Shown in pieces: positions 9,142 to 16,995 of a stretch of DNA of 64,000 nucleotides (positions are counted from its first letter, which is position 1; the number at the start of each line of letters is the position of its first letter). The stretch is taken from the NCBI RefSeq assembly GCF_018255755.1, contig NZ_CP073766.1, forward strand, positions 4,524,501 to 4,588,500, given 5' to 3'. The position numbers and the translations under genes were made by a program. The notes beneath the pieces were generated by a model. That model had not been told where the DNA came from. It was given only the letters and a program-made list of their open reading frames with translations, and made no database searches. The DNA is from Chitinophaga sp. HK235 (GTDB taxonomy: Bacteria > Bacteroidota > Bacteroidia > Chitinophagales > Chitinophagaceae).

Positions 9142-10383
9142 ATGGCGGTAATATCCACTACAAACCAGGTACAGACCACGGTCTCCGGCAGCAAACAGTC
9201 GTATATGCCAGCCCTTATTTCGCTGGCAGTACTTTACTTTATGATGGGCTTCATCACCTGCCTCAACGACACACTGGTACCCTTTTTCAAGAAAGGCTTC
9301 ACCCTGAGTTATTCACAGTCCTCGCTGGTACAGTTCTATTTTTTTCTTACCTATGGCATCATGTCTGTTCCAGCCGGAAGGATCGTGAGCCGTACCGGCT
9401 ACAAGAAAGGAATGGTGCTGGGCTTCGCCATTGCGGCCGTGGGAGGATTACTGTTTTACCCGGCTTCGGTGTATCATCAATATATGCTGTTTCTGGCTGC
9501 CTTGTTTGTGATCGCTATTGGGATTGTATTGTTACAGGTGGCTGCCAATCCATATATCACGGCACTGGGACCGGCCCATACCGCTTCAGCCCGACTTACC
9601 CTGATACAGGGCGTAGGCTCTTTGGGCACCACTGTAGCTCCTCTTTTCGGTGCTCATTTTATCCTCGCCAGGCTGGAGGAATCTCATGCCTCCAGTGAGG
9701 CCGTACGTTATCCTTACCTGGGTATCGCAACATTGTTGCTACTGATTGCTTTCGCCGTTTCCCGTTTAGCCCTTCCCGTTATCAGCACAGCCGGTAATGA
9801 CCAGGGCTCCGGAGAGAGCAGGGGCATTTTTTCATATCGTAACCTGCGCTTCGGCATCATCGGCATTTTCGTGTATGTGGGAGCAGAAGTATCCATCGGC
9901 ACATTCCTTACCAACTACATCGTGGACCTGCTGGGCATCCCGGAAAATGTAGCCAACAACTATGTAGCTTTTTACTGGGGAGGCATGCTGGTAGGGCGTT
10001 TGCTGGGCGCCGGCCTCCTGCGTGTTTTACCGCCGCCGAGAGTGCTGGCCGTATGTGCAGTGGGTGCTGTATTGCTGGTATTGCTGTCAGTAAGTACTAC
10101 AGGCTATGTGGCGGTATGGAGCATGATTGCTGTTGGATTGTGTAATGCGATCATGTTTGCCACGATCTTTTCCCTTTCCGTGGAAGGTGTAGGCAAACAC
10201 ACCACTACAGCCTCCGGCCTGCTGTCTACCGCCATCTGCGGAGGGGCTATCATCTCCTTTGCACAAGGTTTTCTGAAGGACCATGCCAGCTGGCAGGTGG
10301 CTTTCCTCATTCCGGTAGTATGTTATCTCTATATTCTGTTTTATGGTCTCAACGGCTATAAGGCGCAAAAAACAACGGCATGA
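9142..10383 (+). CDS. FucP-like sugar MFS transporter
   Basis: A 413-residue membrane protein with about 12 hydrophobic segments. The first segments (LISLAVLYFMMGFITCLNDTL) and the VAANPYITALG block are typical of the fucose/glucose/galactose:proton symporter group (FHS family). The RTGYKKG loop matches the MFS loop 2-3 motif. It lies between the epimerase (3-base gap) and the DUF1501 gene (ATGA overlap), so it probably imports the substrate of this operon across the inner membrane. Confidence 0.85.
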   Translation: MAVISTTNQVQTTVSGSKQSYMPALISLAVLYFMMGFITCLNDTLVPFFKKGFTLSYSQSSLVQFYFFLTYGIMSVPAGRIVSRTGYKKGMVLGFAIAAVGGLLFYPASVYHQYMLFLAALFVIAIGIVLLQVAANPYITALGPAHTASARLTLIQGVGSLGTTVAPLFGAHFILARLEESHASSEAVRYPYLGIATLLLLIAFAVSRLALPVISTAGNDQGSGESRGIFSYRNLRFGIIGIFVYVGAEVSIGTFLTNYIVDLLGIPENVANNYVAFYWGGMLVGRLLGAGLLRVLPPPRVLAVCAVGAVLLVLLSVSTTGYVAVWSMIAVGLCNAIMFATIFSLSVEGVGKHTTTASGLLSTAICGGAIISFAQGFLKDHASWQVAFLIPVVCYLYILFYGLNGYKAQKTTA

Positions 10384-11273
10384 AGCGCAGAGACTTTTTA
10401 AAACAATCGGGTATGGCCTCAGGTATGATGCTGCTGCCTGGTTTTGTACATGCGGCCATGGCAAAGACCTCTCAGCCAGCTACCCGCCGGGTAGTATTTA
10501 TACAGCTGATGGGGGGCAATGATGGACTGAATACGGTTATTCCCTACCGGCAGGAAATGTATTACCAGCAACGGCCTCTGCTGGCCATCCCGGCGGAGGA
10601 AGTATTACCTGTCACCGCCGAATGGGGCTTTAACCCTGCTTTGCGGGAGCTGCTGCCATTTTATGAAAAGCAGCAGCTGTTGGTATTGCAACAGGTAGGT
10701 TATCCTGATACCGACACTTCTCACTATCATTCCAGCCAGATATGGCGTACCGGCTGTTTACAAGGCCAGGAAGCCAACCGCTGGCTTCCTGCTACGGTCC
10801 CGGTAACCGATTATGGCACTGCTGATTTCGGCCCCACGCTGGAACATATCGCCAGCCAGATCGGCAAAGGAGATCCTACACAAGTGTACCACCTCGCCCT
10901 GGATGGTTTTGATACCCACCAGTTTCAGCGGGTACAGCAAGACCTGCTGCTGGCCACCTATGCACAGGGTGTCAGCACTTTCCTGCATGCCCTCCGGCGC
11001 AATGGCCAGCTGGATAACACCCTGGTAGTAACCTGGTCTGAATTCGGCCGTAGTGTATCACAGAATATCCGCCAGGGCACCGATCATGGGCATGGCAACC
11101 AGGTATATATCTTCGGTAGCCGGCTGCGCCAATGGGGTATCCAGCCCTGCACACTTAATGGCGGGGAGCTGTCCGTACGTACCGATTTCAGGAGTTTGTA
11201 CGCCACCATTGGCAGTAAGTGGCTGGGAGTAGCCATAACCGCTGATTTCCAGGATGGATTGCAGATAGTATAA
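10380..11273 (+). CDS. Short DUF1501-family Tat-exported protein
   Basis: A 297-residue protein with a twin-arginine-type start (MKRRDFLKQS) and family blocks GGNDGLN (45-51), GFDTHQ (176-181), SEFGR (220-224) and GTDHGHGN (233-240). DUF1501 proteins belong to the alkaline-phosphatase/sulfatase-like superfamily and are usually near 400 residues. Here the segment between IWRTG (121) and LEHIASQIG (154) is about 100 residues shorter than normal, while both ends are intact and the frame is open. It may be a natural minimal version or a degenerate copy. The start overlaps the MFS stop (ATGA), implying coupling; a perfect hairpin begins at its stop codon. Confidence 0.8.
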   Translation: MKRRDFLKQSGMASGMMLLPGFVHAAMAKTSQPATRRVVFIQLMGGNDGLNTVIPYRQEMYYQQRPLLAIPAEEVLPVTAEWGFNPALRELLPFYEKQQLLVLQQVGYPDTDTSHYHSSQIWRTGCLQGQEANRWLPATVPVTDYGTADFGPTLEHIASQIGKGDPTQVYHLALDGFDTHQFQRVQQDLLLATYAQGVSTFLHALRRNGQLDNTLVVTWSEFGRSVSQNIRQGTDHGHGNQVYIFGSRLRQWGIQPCTLNGGELSVRTDFRSLYATIGSKWLGVAITADFQDGLQIV

Positions 11274-11321
11274 TAACTACCTATCGAATATAGCGTAGCG
11301 CTATATTCGATAGGTAGTTAT
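11273..11321. terminator. Perfect 23-bp palindrome between convergent genes
   Basis: The arms 11273-11295 and 11299-11321 are exact reverse complements with a 3-base loop (TAG). The left arm begins at the last base of the DUF1501 stop codon, and the right arm ends three bases before the end of the convergent VOC gene. There is no T-run, so it may act as a bidirectional terminator or as an mRNA 3' end stabiliser. Confidence 0.75.
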
Positions 11322-11324
11322 GGT

Positions 11325-11729
11325 TTACCCCGCCACGTTATCCTGATCCAAATCATCTTTTGGCTCCCAAAGCTCAATAATGTTCCCTTCCGGATCGAGC
11401 ACATGGACGAATTTACCATATTCATATTCCGCGATCTCATCAATAATAGTCACGTTGTTCTTTTTTAATTCCTCTACCAGTACAGCAATATTTTCCACCC
11501 GGTAATTAATCATAAATGGCTTAGCTGACGGATTAAAATATCCGGTATCCTGCGGAAACGTGCACCAGGCTGTAGATCCTTTTTTCGATGGATTATCGGC
11601 CTGCCGCCACTCAAACGTTGCTCCATATTCAGTGGTAGCCAATCCAAGGTTTTTGGCGTACCATTCGTTCATGCCTTGCGGATTATCGCATTTAAAAAAT
11701 ACGCCTCCAAGGCCCGTTACTTTTTTCAT
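11325..11729 (-). CDS. VOC/glyoxalase-family protein
   Basis: A 134-residue protein of the vicinal oxygen chelate fold: beta-alpha-beta units with the N-terminal GLGGVFFKCDNPQGMNEWYAKNLG hallmark and the C-terminal FVHVLDPEGNIIELWEP metal-site strand. The final Glu of IELWE is the usual metal ligand. Members include glyoxalases, dioxygenases and resistance proteins; the substrate cannot be assigned. It is a single gene, convergent with the DUF1501 gene. Confidence 0.85.
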   Translation of the reverse strand: MKKVTGLGGVFFKCDNPQGMNEWYAKNLGLATTEYGATFEWRQADNPSKKGSTAWCTFPQDTGYFNPSAKPFMINYRVENIAVLVEELKKNNVTIIDEIAEYEYGKFVHVLDPEGNIIELWEPKDDLDQDNVAG

Positions 11730-12060
11730 ATTGAAACGTGGTTGTAAGATTAAAAAAGTGATATAAAAATGGAATATTAAAAATAATAAACCGCTGAATC
11801 ATCTTAAATATGCTGTAGCTTTTTAATCGCCCTGATTATCATATTAATCAGTAGTCATCCAACTGACCAGCGGTTGCTGTAATTATCTTGTAATCAGCAA
11901 AATCAAACTAATCGGCGGTTAAATCAGTGGTTATTTTTTTTTAATTCGGGGAAAATAATACCTTTGCAATCCTTTTTGAGTAAAAAGCGATGCTTTTTTC
12001 TTATTTTCGCGCGGCCCTGACGGGGAATGCGAATAGCAAAAGTTCTTATATTTATTAGTT
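11730..12060. other. Non-coding AT-rich region before tRNA-Leu
   Basis: These 331 bases contain no convincing gene. The word GCGGTT or its complement occurs near 11791, 11872 and 11915, each next to an AATCA-type word, suggesting a small degenerate repeat. TACCTTTG at 11959-11966 is an exact TAnnTTTG element but has no TTG at -33. TTG (11976-11978) with TATTTTCG (12002-12009) is nearer the tRNA. Either may drive tRNA-Leu. Confidence 0.35.
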
Positions 12061-12142
12061 CCGGGTGTGGTGAAATTGGTAGACATGCCAGACTTAGGAT
12101 CTGGTGCCGCGAGGCATGGGGGTTCGAGTCCCTCCACCCGGA
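12061..12142 (+). tRNA. tRNA-Leu (anticodon TAG)
   Basis: A full cloverleaf folds. The acceptor stem CCGGGTG pairs with CACCCGG, the D-loop contains AAATTGGTAGA, and the anticodon stem CCAGA/TCTGG carries the loop CTTAGGA with TAG at 12095-12097. A long variable arm typical of class II leucine tRNAs follows, then the T-stem GGGGG/CCCTC with loop TTCGAGT, and discriminator A at 12142. CCA is not encoded. Confidence 0.97.
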
Positions 12143-12368
12143 CATATTTTTTAAGTGGCAATGTGTCAATATGGCAATGTGATAATGCTATGCTTTCCTT
12201 CACTTTCATTGTCACTGCAGTCATACCTGACGCGCTCTCACCTAATTAATTGTCTTTTATTTTAATTTTATTTCCTGCCATTCCTGCTTGCCGTTTGTGA
12301 CTTCATGGCAGAAATACAAACAAGGAATCATTATTGCTTCTTAAAGAACATTTTTATACAATTCAATT

Positions 12369-13748
12369 ATGGCAACCGTTACCAGAGAAAACATTGGTTT
12401 ATTGAACGATAAGATCACTGTGAAAGTGAGCCAGGAAGATTACCTTCCTAATTTTGACAAAGCAGTAAAACAATTCAGCAAGAATGCAAATATCCCAGGC
12501 TTCCGTAAAGGTATGGTGCCTGCCGGTATGATTAAGAAAATGCACGGTGCAGCCATCTTTGGCGACGAAGTGCTGAAAACTGTGGAAAAAGAGCTGATGG
12601 GTTATGTACAGACCGAGAAACTGGACATTTTTGGTCAGCCGCTCTCTCTGGAAAAAACTGCAAAAGATCTCGATTTCAACCAACCTGCTGAATATACTTT
12701 TGAATTTGAAGTGGGTCTGAAACCAGCTTTTGAAGTTACTCCGCTCGAAAACAATAAAACCACCCTCACTAAATACAAGGTGGCTGTTACCGACGAAATG
12801 GTGAATGACGAAGTGCAGCGTTTACAGCTGAAAGGTGGTAAGCCTTCTGAAGGTGAAGCCGTTAGCACTGAAGACGACATCATCAACGTTACTTTCGAAG
12901 AAGCTGATGCCAAAGGCAATGTAGCTGAAGGCGGTATCAAAAAAGAAACCAGCCTGCTGGTTAAATACTTCACTGATGCTGTACAGGCTGAGCTGAAAGG
13001 CAAAAAAGTTAACGAAAGCATCGTGATCGAACTGGGCAAATCCTTCGACGAACAACGTCTGGCCTGGGTTTCGAAAGATCTGGGTATTGAAGCTGGTGAC
13101 AAAGAAGCTGCTAAAAAGCACTTCAACCTGACTATCACCAAGATCACCCTGATCGAAAAAAGAGAATTAAACGAAGAGTTCTTCAAAGAAGTTTACCCTG
13201 CGGACAACATCACTACAGAAGAAGCTTTCCGCGCTAAACTGAAAGAAGAAATCGCGAAATACTGGGATTCAGAAAGCCGCAACCACATGCACAACGACCT
13301 GTTCGAAGTGCTGGTACATGAAACGCCGATCGAATTACCAAAGGATTTCCTGAAACGCTGGCTGCAGGTAGGTGGTGAAAAACCAAAAACTGCCGAAGAA
13401 GCCGAAAAAGAATTCCCAAGTTTCGACCACCAACTCCGTTGGACACTGATTAGCGATAAACTGGTTCGTGATAATAAACTGGAAGTTTCTTTCGAAGACC
13501 TGAAAGAAAACGCCAAACAAAAAGTACTGGGCTACTACGGTGGCGCTGCTGCTGATGGTGCTGAATGGCTGGACAGCTACCTGGACCGCCTGCTGCAGGA
13601 CGAAAAATTTGTTGACCAGACTTACCGTGAAATGATCACTGCCAAGTTGTTTGACTGGGCTGAAGCCAAGGTGAACGTGAAAGAAGAGGAAATCAAAGCA
13701 GAAGAATTTGTTAATTTACCTCATAAACATCACCATCATGAACATTAA
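12369..13748 (+). CDS. tig: Trigger factor, ribosome-associated chaperone
   Basis: A 459-residue protein with the N-terminal ribosome-binding domain (about 1-115) carrying the signature loop GFRKGMVP, here in NIPGFRKGMVPAGMIKK. A PPIase-like middle region and an all-helical C-terminal chaperone domain with two arms follow. The middle domain is divergent from proteobacterial FKBP-type PPIase, as usual in Bacteroidota. The tail is His-rich (HKHHHHEH). The stop codon overlaps the clpP start by 11 bases, so tig-clpP are transcribed together, a widely conserved order with clpX next. Confidence 0.95.
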   Translation: MATVTRENIGLLNDKITVKVSQEDYLPNFDKAVKQFSKNANIPGFRKGMVPAGMIKKMHGAAIFGDEVLKTVEKELMGYVQTEKLDIFGQPLSLEKTAKDLDFNQPAEYTFEFEVGLKPAFEVTPLENNKTTLTKYKVAVTDEMVNDEVQRLQLKGGKPSEGEAVSTEDDIINVTFEEADAKGNVAEGGIKKETSLLVKYFTDAVQAELKGKKVNESIVIELGKSFDEQRLAWVSKDLGIEAGDKEAAKKHFNLTITKITLIEKRELNEEFFKEVYPADNITTEEAFRAKLKEEIAKYWDSESRNHMHNDLFEVLVHETPIELPKDFLKRWLQVGGEKPKTAEEAEKEFPSFDHQLRWTLISDKLVRDNKLEVSFEDLKENAKQKVLGYYGGAAADGAEWLDSYLDRLLQDEKFVDQTYREMITAKLFDWAEAKVNVKEEEIKAEEFVNLPHKHHHHEH

Positions 13749-14442
13749 TAACGATGAATTCAGAAAATATGCCATCAAACATCGCGGAATCAGCAGCCTG
13801 GTTGTAGATAGCTATGCCAAAAGCCACCAGATCAATAGCCTGACTCCATATATCCTCGAAGAGCGCCAGATGAATATGACCCAGATGGACGTTTTCTCCA
13901 GGTTGATGGCTGATCGTATTATTTTCCTGGGAGATCCCGTTAACGACTACGTGGCCAACGTTATTACCGCGCAGTTGCTATTCCTGGAATCTTCCGACCG
14001 CAACCGTGATATTCAGATGTACATCAATAGTCCCGGTGGTAGCGTTTACGCTGGCCTGGGTATTTATGACACCATGCAGATCATTTCTCCTGACGTAGCT
14101 ACTATCTGCACCGGTATGGCCGCCTCTTTCGGCGCTGTACTGCTGGTAGCAGGTACCAAAGGAAAACGTACGGCCCTGAAACACGCCCGCGTCATGATTC
14201 ACCAGCCTCACGGCGGCGCTGAAGGTCAGACTTCTGACATCGAAATCACTGCCCGTGAGTTCGTGAAACTGAAAAAAGAACTCAACGAGATCATTGCCGG
14301 CCACTGCGGTCAACCCGTGAAAAAAGTGGAAAAAGACTCTGATCGCGACTACTGGATGACCGCTGATGAAGCCAAAGAATACGGTATCATCGATGACGTA
14401 CTTCAGAAAAATCCGAAAAAACAACTGGACACTCCACAGTAA
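13738..14442 (+). CDS. clpP: ATP-dependent Clp protease proteolytic subunit
   Basis: A serine protease of 234 residues from the ATG at 13738. A longer in-frame start at 13708 would lie deep inside tig and lacks family similarity. The catalytic triad is visible: S130 in GMAASFG, H155 in MIHQPHGG and D204 in SDRDYW. It forms a double-heptamer barrel that degrades proteins fed by ClpX, whose gene follows 258 bases later. The start codon lies inside the end of tig, so translation is probably coupled. Confidence 0.95.
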   Translation: MNINNDEFRKYAIKHRGISSLVVDSYAKSHQINSLTPYILEERQMNMTQMDVFSRLMADRIIFLGDPVNDYVANVITAQLLFLESSDRNRDIQMYINSPGGSVYAGLGIYDTMQIISPDVATICTGMAASFGAVLLVAGTKGKRTALKHARVMIHQPHGGAEGQTSDIEITAREFVKLKKELNEIIAGHCGQPVKKVEKDSDRDYWMTADEAKEYGIIDDVLQKNPKKQLDTPQ

Positions 14443-14577
14443 TCCAGGTAGCGGGAATTAAAGACACACAGATATAGCATAAACGTAAAATGTTAAGTCT
14501 TGATAATCTTAATCTATCCTGCAAAATCTACTAAATCCGGACTGATCAGGGACCACCTGGCTGGTTAAGATAACTTT

Positions 14578-14610
14578 AACAGTCCCGCCTGTGGCGGGGC
14601 TGTTTTATTT
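14578..14610 (+). terminator. Intrinsic terminator between clpP and clpX
   Basis: A 12-bp stem AACAGTCCCGCC / GGCGGGGCTGTT (one G-T pair) with a 3-base loop, followed by TTATTTTA. It separates tig-clpP from clpX, so clpX probably uses its own promoter. Confidence 0.8.
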
Positions 14611-14634
14611 TACTACCTACCCGGATTTTTAGTG

Positions 14635-14642
14635 TAAATTTG
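14635..14642 (+). promoter_or_regulatory. -7 element of clpX promoter
   Basis: TAAATTTG is an exact match to the Bacteroidota TAnnTTTG element, placed just after the upstream terminator and 58 bases before the clpX ATG. No clear TTG is present at -33. Confidence 0.5.
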
Positions 14643-14700
14643 TAACCCTGTAATAAGATTGCAGGCATTGTAGATTCGTCGAAAAATAATTAACGCTGAA

Positions 14701-15942
14701 ATGAAAGAATCGAAAATTCGTTGTTCCTTCTGCAGCCGCTCCAAGGATGATGTGCAAATACTGATTGCGGGAGCGGAAGGACATATCTGTGAAAACTGCG
14801 TGGCCAATGCACAGGAAATCATTGACGCGGAGTTGTTCACTCCCGGCAAAAAAGCTGCCTCCACCGCAACCAACGTAATGCCCAAAGTAGCAAAGCCCAT
14901 GGACATGAAAAAGTTCCTGGACGAATACGTTATCGGGCAGGACGATGCCAAAAAAATCCTGGCTGTAGCAGTATACAACCACTATAAAAGATTAAACCAG
15001 CAAATAGGAGATGATGAAGTGGAAATCGAAAAATCCAACATCATCATGGTAGGTGAAACCGGTACCGGTAAAACTCTGCTGGCCAAGTCCATCGCCAAAC
15101 AGCTGAACGTTCCGTTCACCATCGTAGACGCTACCGTATTCACAGAAGCCGGCTACGTAGGTGAAGACGTGGAAAGTATCCTCAGCCGCCTCCTGCAGGT
15201 ATGTAACTATGACGTAGAAGCCGCCGAACGCGGTATCGTATACATCGATGAAATCGATAAAATCGCCCGCAAAAACGATAACCCTTCCATCACCCGTGAT
15301 GTAAGCGGCGAAGGCGTGCAACAAGGTCTGCTCAAACTCCTCGAAGGTGCTGAAGTATTAGTACCTCCACAGGGTGGCCGCAAACACCCCGAACAGAAAC
15401 TGATCAAGCTGAACACCAGCAATATCCTGTTCATCTGCGGCGGTGCCTTCGATGGTATCGACCGTATCATCAGCAGAAGAATCCAGACCCACTCTATCGG
15501 CTTCACCGTTAACAAGGAAAAAGAAGAAGAGAGCAGGAAACAGATCCTCCGCTATGTCAACTCCCAGGACCTGAAATCATTCGGCCTTATCCCCGAATTA
15601 CTGGGACGTCTGCCAGTGGTGACTTACCTCAACTCCCTCGACAGAGATACCCTCAAGGCTATCCTGACAGAGCCTAAGAACGCCCTGATCAAACAATACA
15701 AAAAACTGTTCGCAATCGAAAATATCGACCTTCAGGTTGAAGGCGAAGCGATCGAATATATTGTAGACAAAGCAATGGAATATAAGTTGGGCGCCCGTGG
15801 CCTGCGGTCCATCTGCGAAGTAGTGTTGAGCGATGCCATGTACGAACTGCCATCCGCCAACGAAACTTCCTTTGCACTGACCAAAGAATACGCGCAAAAC
15901 AAATTGGAACGGTCAACGTTATCCAAGCTTAAAGTTGCGTAA
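14701..15942 (+). CDS. clpX: Clp protease ATP-binding subunit ClpX
   Basis: A 413-residue AAA+ unfoldase. The N-terminal zinc-binding domain has cysteines at 8, 11, 30 and 33 (CSFC...CENC). Walker A is GETGTGKT (118-125) and Walker B is VYIDEIDKI; the substrate-gripping GYVG pore loop and the RISRRI-type sensor region follow. The ClpP-contact loop lies in the FGLIPELLGR region. It unfolds substrates and feeds them to ClpP. It follows tig-clpP but is separated by a terminator. Confidence 0.96.
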   Translation: MKESKIRCSFCSRSKDDVQILIAGAEGHICENCVANAQEIIDAELFTPGKKAASTATNVMPKVAKPMDMKKFLDEYVIGQDDAKKILAVAVYNHYKRLNQQIGDDEVEIEKSNIIMVGETGTGKTLLAKSIAKQLNVPFTIVDATVFTEAGYVGEDVESILSRLLQVCNYDVEAAERGIVYIDEIDKIARKNDNPSITRDVSGEGVQQGLLKLLEGAEVLVPPQGGRKHPEQKLIKLNTSNILFICGGAFDGIDRIISRRIQTHSIGFTVNKEKEEESRKQILRYVNSQDLKSFGLIPELLGRLPVVTYLNSLDRDTLKAILTEPKNALIKQYKKLFAIENIDLQVEGEAIEYIVDKAMEYKLGARGLRSICEVVLSDAMYELPSANETSFALTKEYAQNKLERSTLSKLKVA

Positions 15943-15944
15943 TT

Positions 15945-15997
15945 AATTACGGATTATCCATGCCGGAACAACCTCTCCTGATGGATAATCCGTAATT
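15945..15997. terminator. 17-bp perfect inverted repeat after clpX
   Basis: AATTACGGATTATCCAT (15945-15961) and its exact complement (15981-15997) are separated by a 19-base loop, starting 2 bases after the clpX stop. A further imperfect CGTAATT pairing extends the stem. It is probably the clpX transcript end. Confidence 0.7.
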
Positions 15998-16033
15998 CGT
16001 AATTGAATTTGTCACCTCTTAAAACCCACTATC

Positions 16034-16345
16034 ATGCAGGAACTCATTCAGCAATTACAGGCCAAAGCCGGCCTTACTCCTGAACAGGCAGCCCAGTCCA
16101 TCGAAGTGATCAAAGAATATGTGAAAGGCAAGCTCCCTCCCTTTATCGCCGGCACCGTAGACACCTGGTTCGCCAATATGTCCGATAAACCCGGAGAAAA
16201 GAAAGACAGCCTGATGGATCAAGCCAACGATTTCATGGATAATGTGAAAGACAAAGCTGAAGACTGGAAAGATAAAGCAGAAGGATGGGCAGAAGATGCT
16301 AAAGACAAAATCACAGACTTCTTCAAAGACAAAAAACAACCCTGA
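16034..16345 (+). CDS. Small charged helical protein, function unknown
   Basis: A 103-residue protein with two parts. Residues 1-40 (LTPEQAAQSIEVIKEYVKGKLPP) form a helical segment like those in DUF937/DUF2267-type proteins. Residues 55-100 consist of repeated K-D-K/A-E-D-W units (VKDKAEDWKDKAEGWAEDAKDKI), a charged amphipathic helix with an 11-residue LEA-like rhythm. There is no signal peptide or membrane segment. The family is not recognised with certainty; a stress-protective or membrane-surface role is only a guess. A hairpin terminator related to the nested palindromic repeat follows. Confidence 0.6.
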   Translation: MQELIQQLQAKAGLTPEQAAQSIEVIKEYVKGKLPPFIAGTVDTWFANMSDKPGEKKDSLMDQANDFMDNVKDKAEDWKDKAEGWAEDAKDKITDFFKDKKQP

Positions 16346-16346
16346 T

Positions 16347-16447
16347 TGATGTGATGATAATGATGCTCCAGCAGCAGTTATCATTTGTGAAGATAAAAGC
16401 GAAGCCCCCATTGACTCAATGTCAATGGGGGTTTCGCTTTTTTATTA
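16347..16447. repeat. Partial copy of nested palindromic repeat (copy C)
   Basis: After the small gene's stop, GATGTGATGATAATGATGCTCC resembles the outer left arm of the elements at 38994 and 57877 (short form GATGTGATAAATACTGATG). GTGAAGATAAAAGC then leads into an inner stem at 16395-16414/16422-16441, 20 bp with one mismatch and a 7-base loop, followed by a T-run. The right outer arm is missing. The inner hairpin should work as an intrinsic terminator for the small gene. Confidence 0.6.
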
Positions 16448-16995
16448 ACTCCCCTACTGGTTTTTCAGATAGAGAAACAAGGCCTGTAACTCCTCATCGG
16501 TATACTGAGCCCTCATAGACCAGGCCCAGCAATACAATGCCGGCCCATTCTAAAATTTTGTGGAGCATAATGTTAAATGCTTTAAAAATCTGCAGTAAGC
16601 TAAACAGGGGAAATTTGACAGATACCAGTAATATGACTCATTTTTGAGGGAGTGCTTTTTACGTCTGAAAAGCATAACGTGGAGATTACAGGTCCTAATG
16701 ATTTGTACTGATACGGGTGAATTCCGGTATAAGAAAGCACCCGTTTAAAGGGTGCTTTCCATTGCGTAAAAGTGTTTCAAATCTTTCTTTGATTTTGTGT
16801 TAAGGTTGATAAACGGTAAAGAGTGATGAATTAACCCAAATTTAACGTTCCTTTTGCAATATCTAAATAACACTAAAGGGGTAATATTTCATTTTTTTGT
16901 AAAAAAAGATGAAAGGTTTGCAGTTTTTCTTTTTTTAAATTAAAAAAAATCACCTATCTCAATTCCATCAAAATCAATAACAAAAATCCATATAA
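16448..16995. other. Long intergenic region with gene remnant and hairpin
   Basis: The stretch between copy C and the acyl-CoA dehydrogenase holds the cytochrome-like remnant (16454-16543) and a 10-bp perfect hairpin GAAAGCACCC / GGGTGCTTTC (16733-16759, 7-base loop, no T-run). Very AT-rich sequence follows (about 16860-16990). No intact gene was found. This looks like a decayed locus. Confidence 0.45.
16454..16543 (-). pseudogene. C-terminal remnant of a c-type cytochrome
   Basis: On the minus strand a short frame ends MRAQYTDEELQALFLYLKNQ, the typical last helix of small c-type cytochromes, which often read TDEELQALxAYLK. It is preceded in frame by GPALYCWAWS and then a stop codon. No haem motif CxxCH is present in the window. 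It looks like the surviving 3' end of a deleted gene. The call rests on one short motif. Confidence 0.35.

Noticed and set aside
7945..10383. Sialic acid catabolism locus (NanE/NanT-like pair)
   Set aside because: An AGE epimerase and MFS transporter fit, but there is no NanA lyase, sialidase or ManNAc/GlcNAc-6-P enzyme nearby, so the label is not justified.
12157..12181. GGCAATGTG repeated twice with 7-base spacing after tRNA-Leu
   Set aside because: Only two units and no array; too small to call a CRISPR, an integration site or a VNTR. No integrase or second tRNA fragment was found to support an att site.
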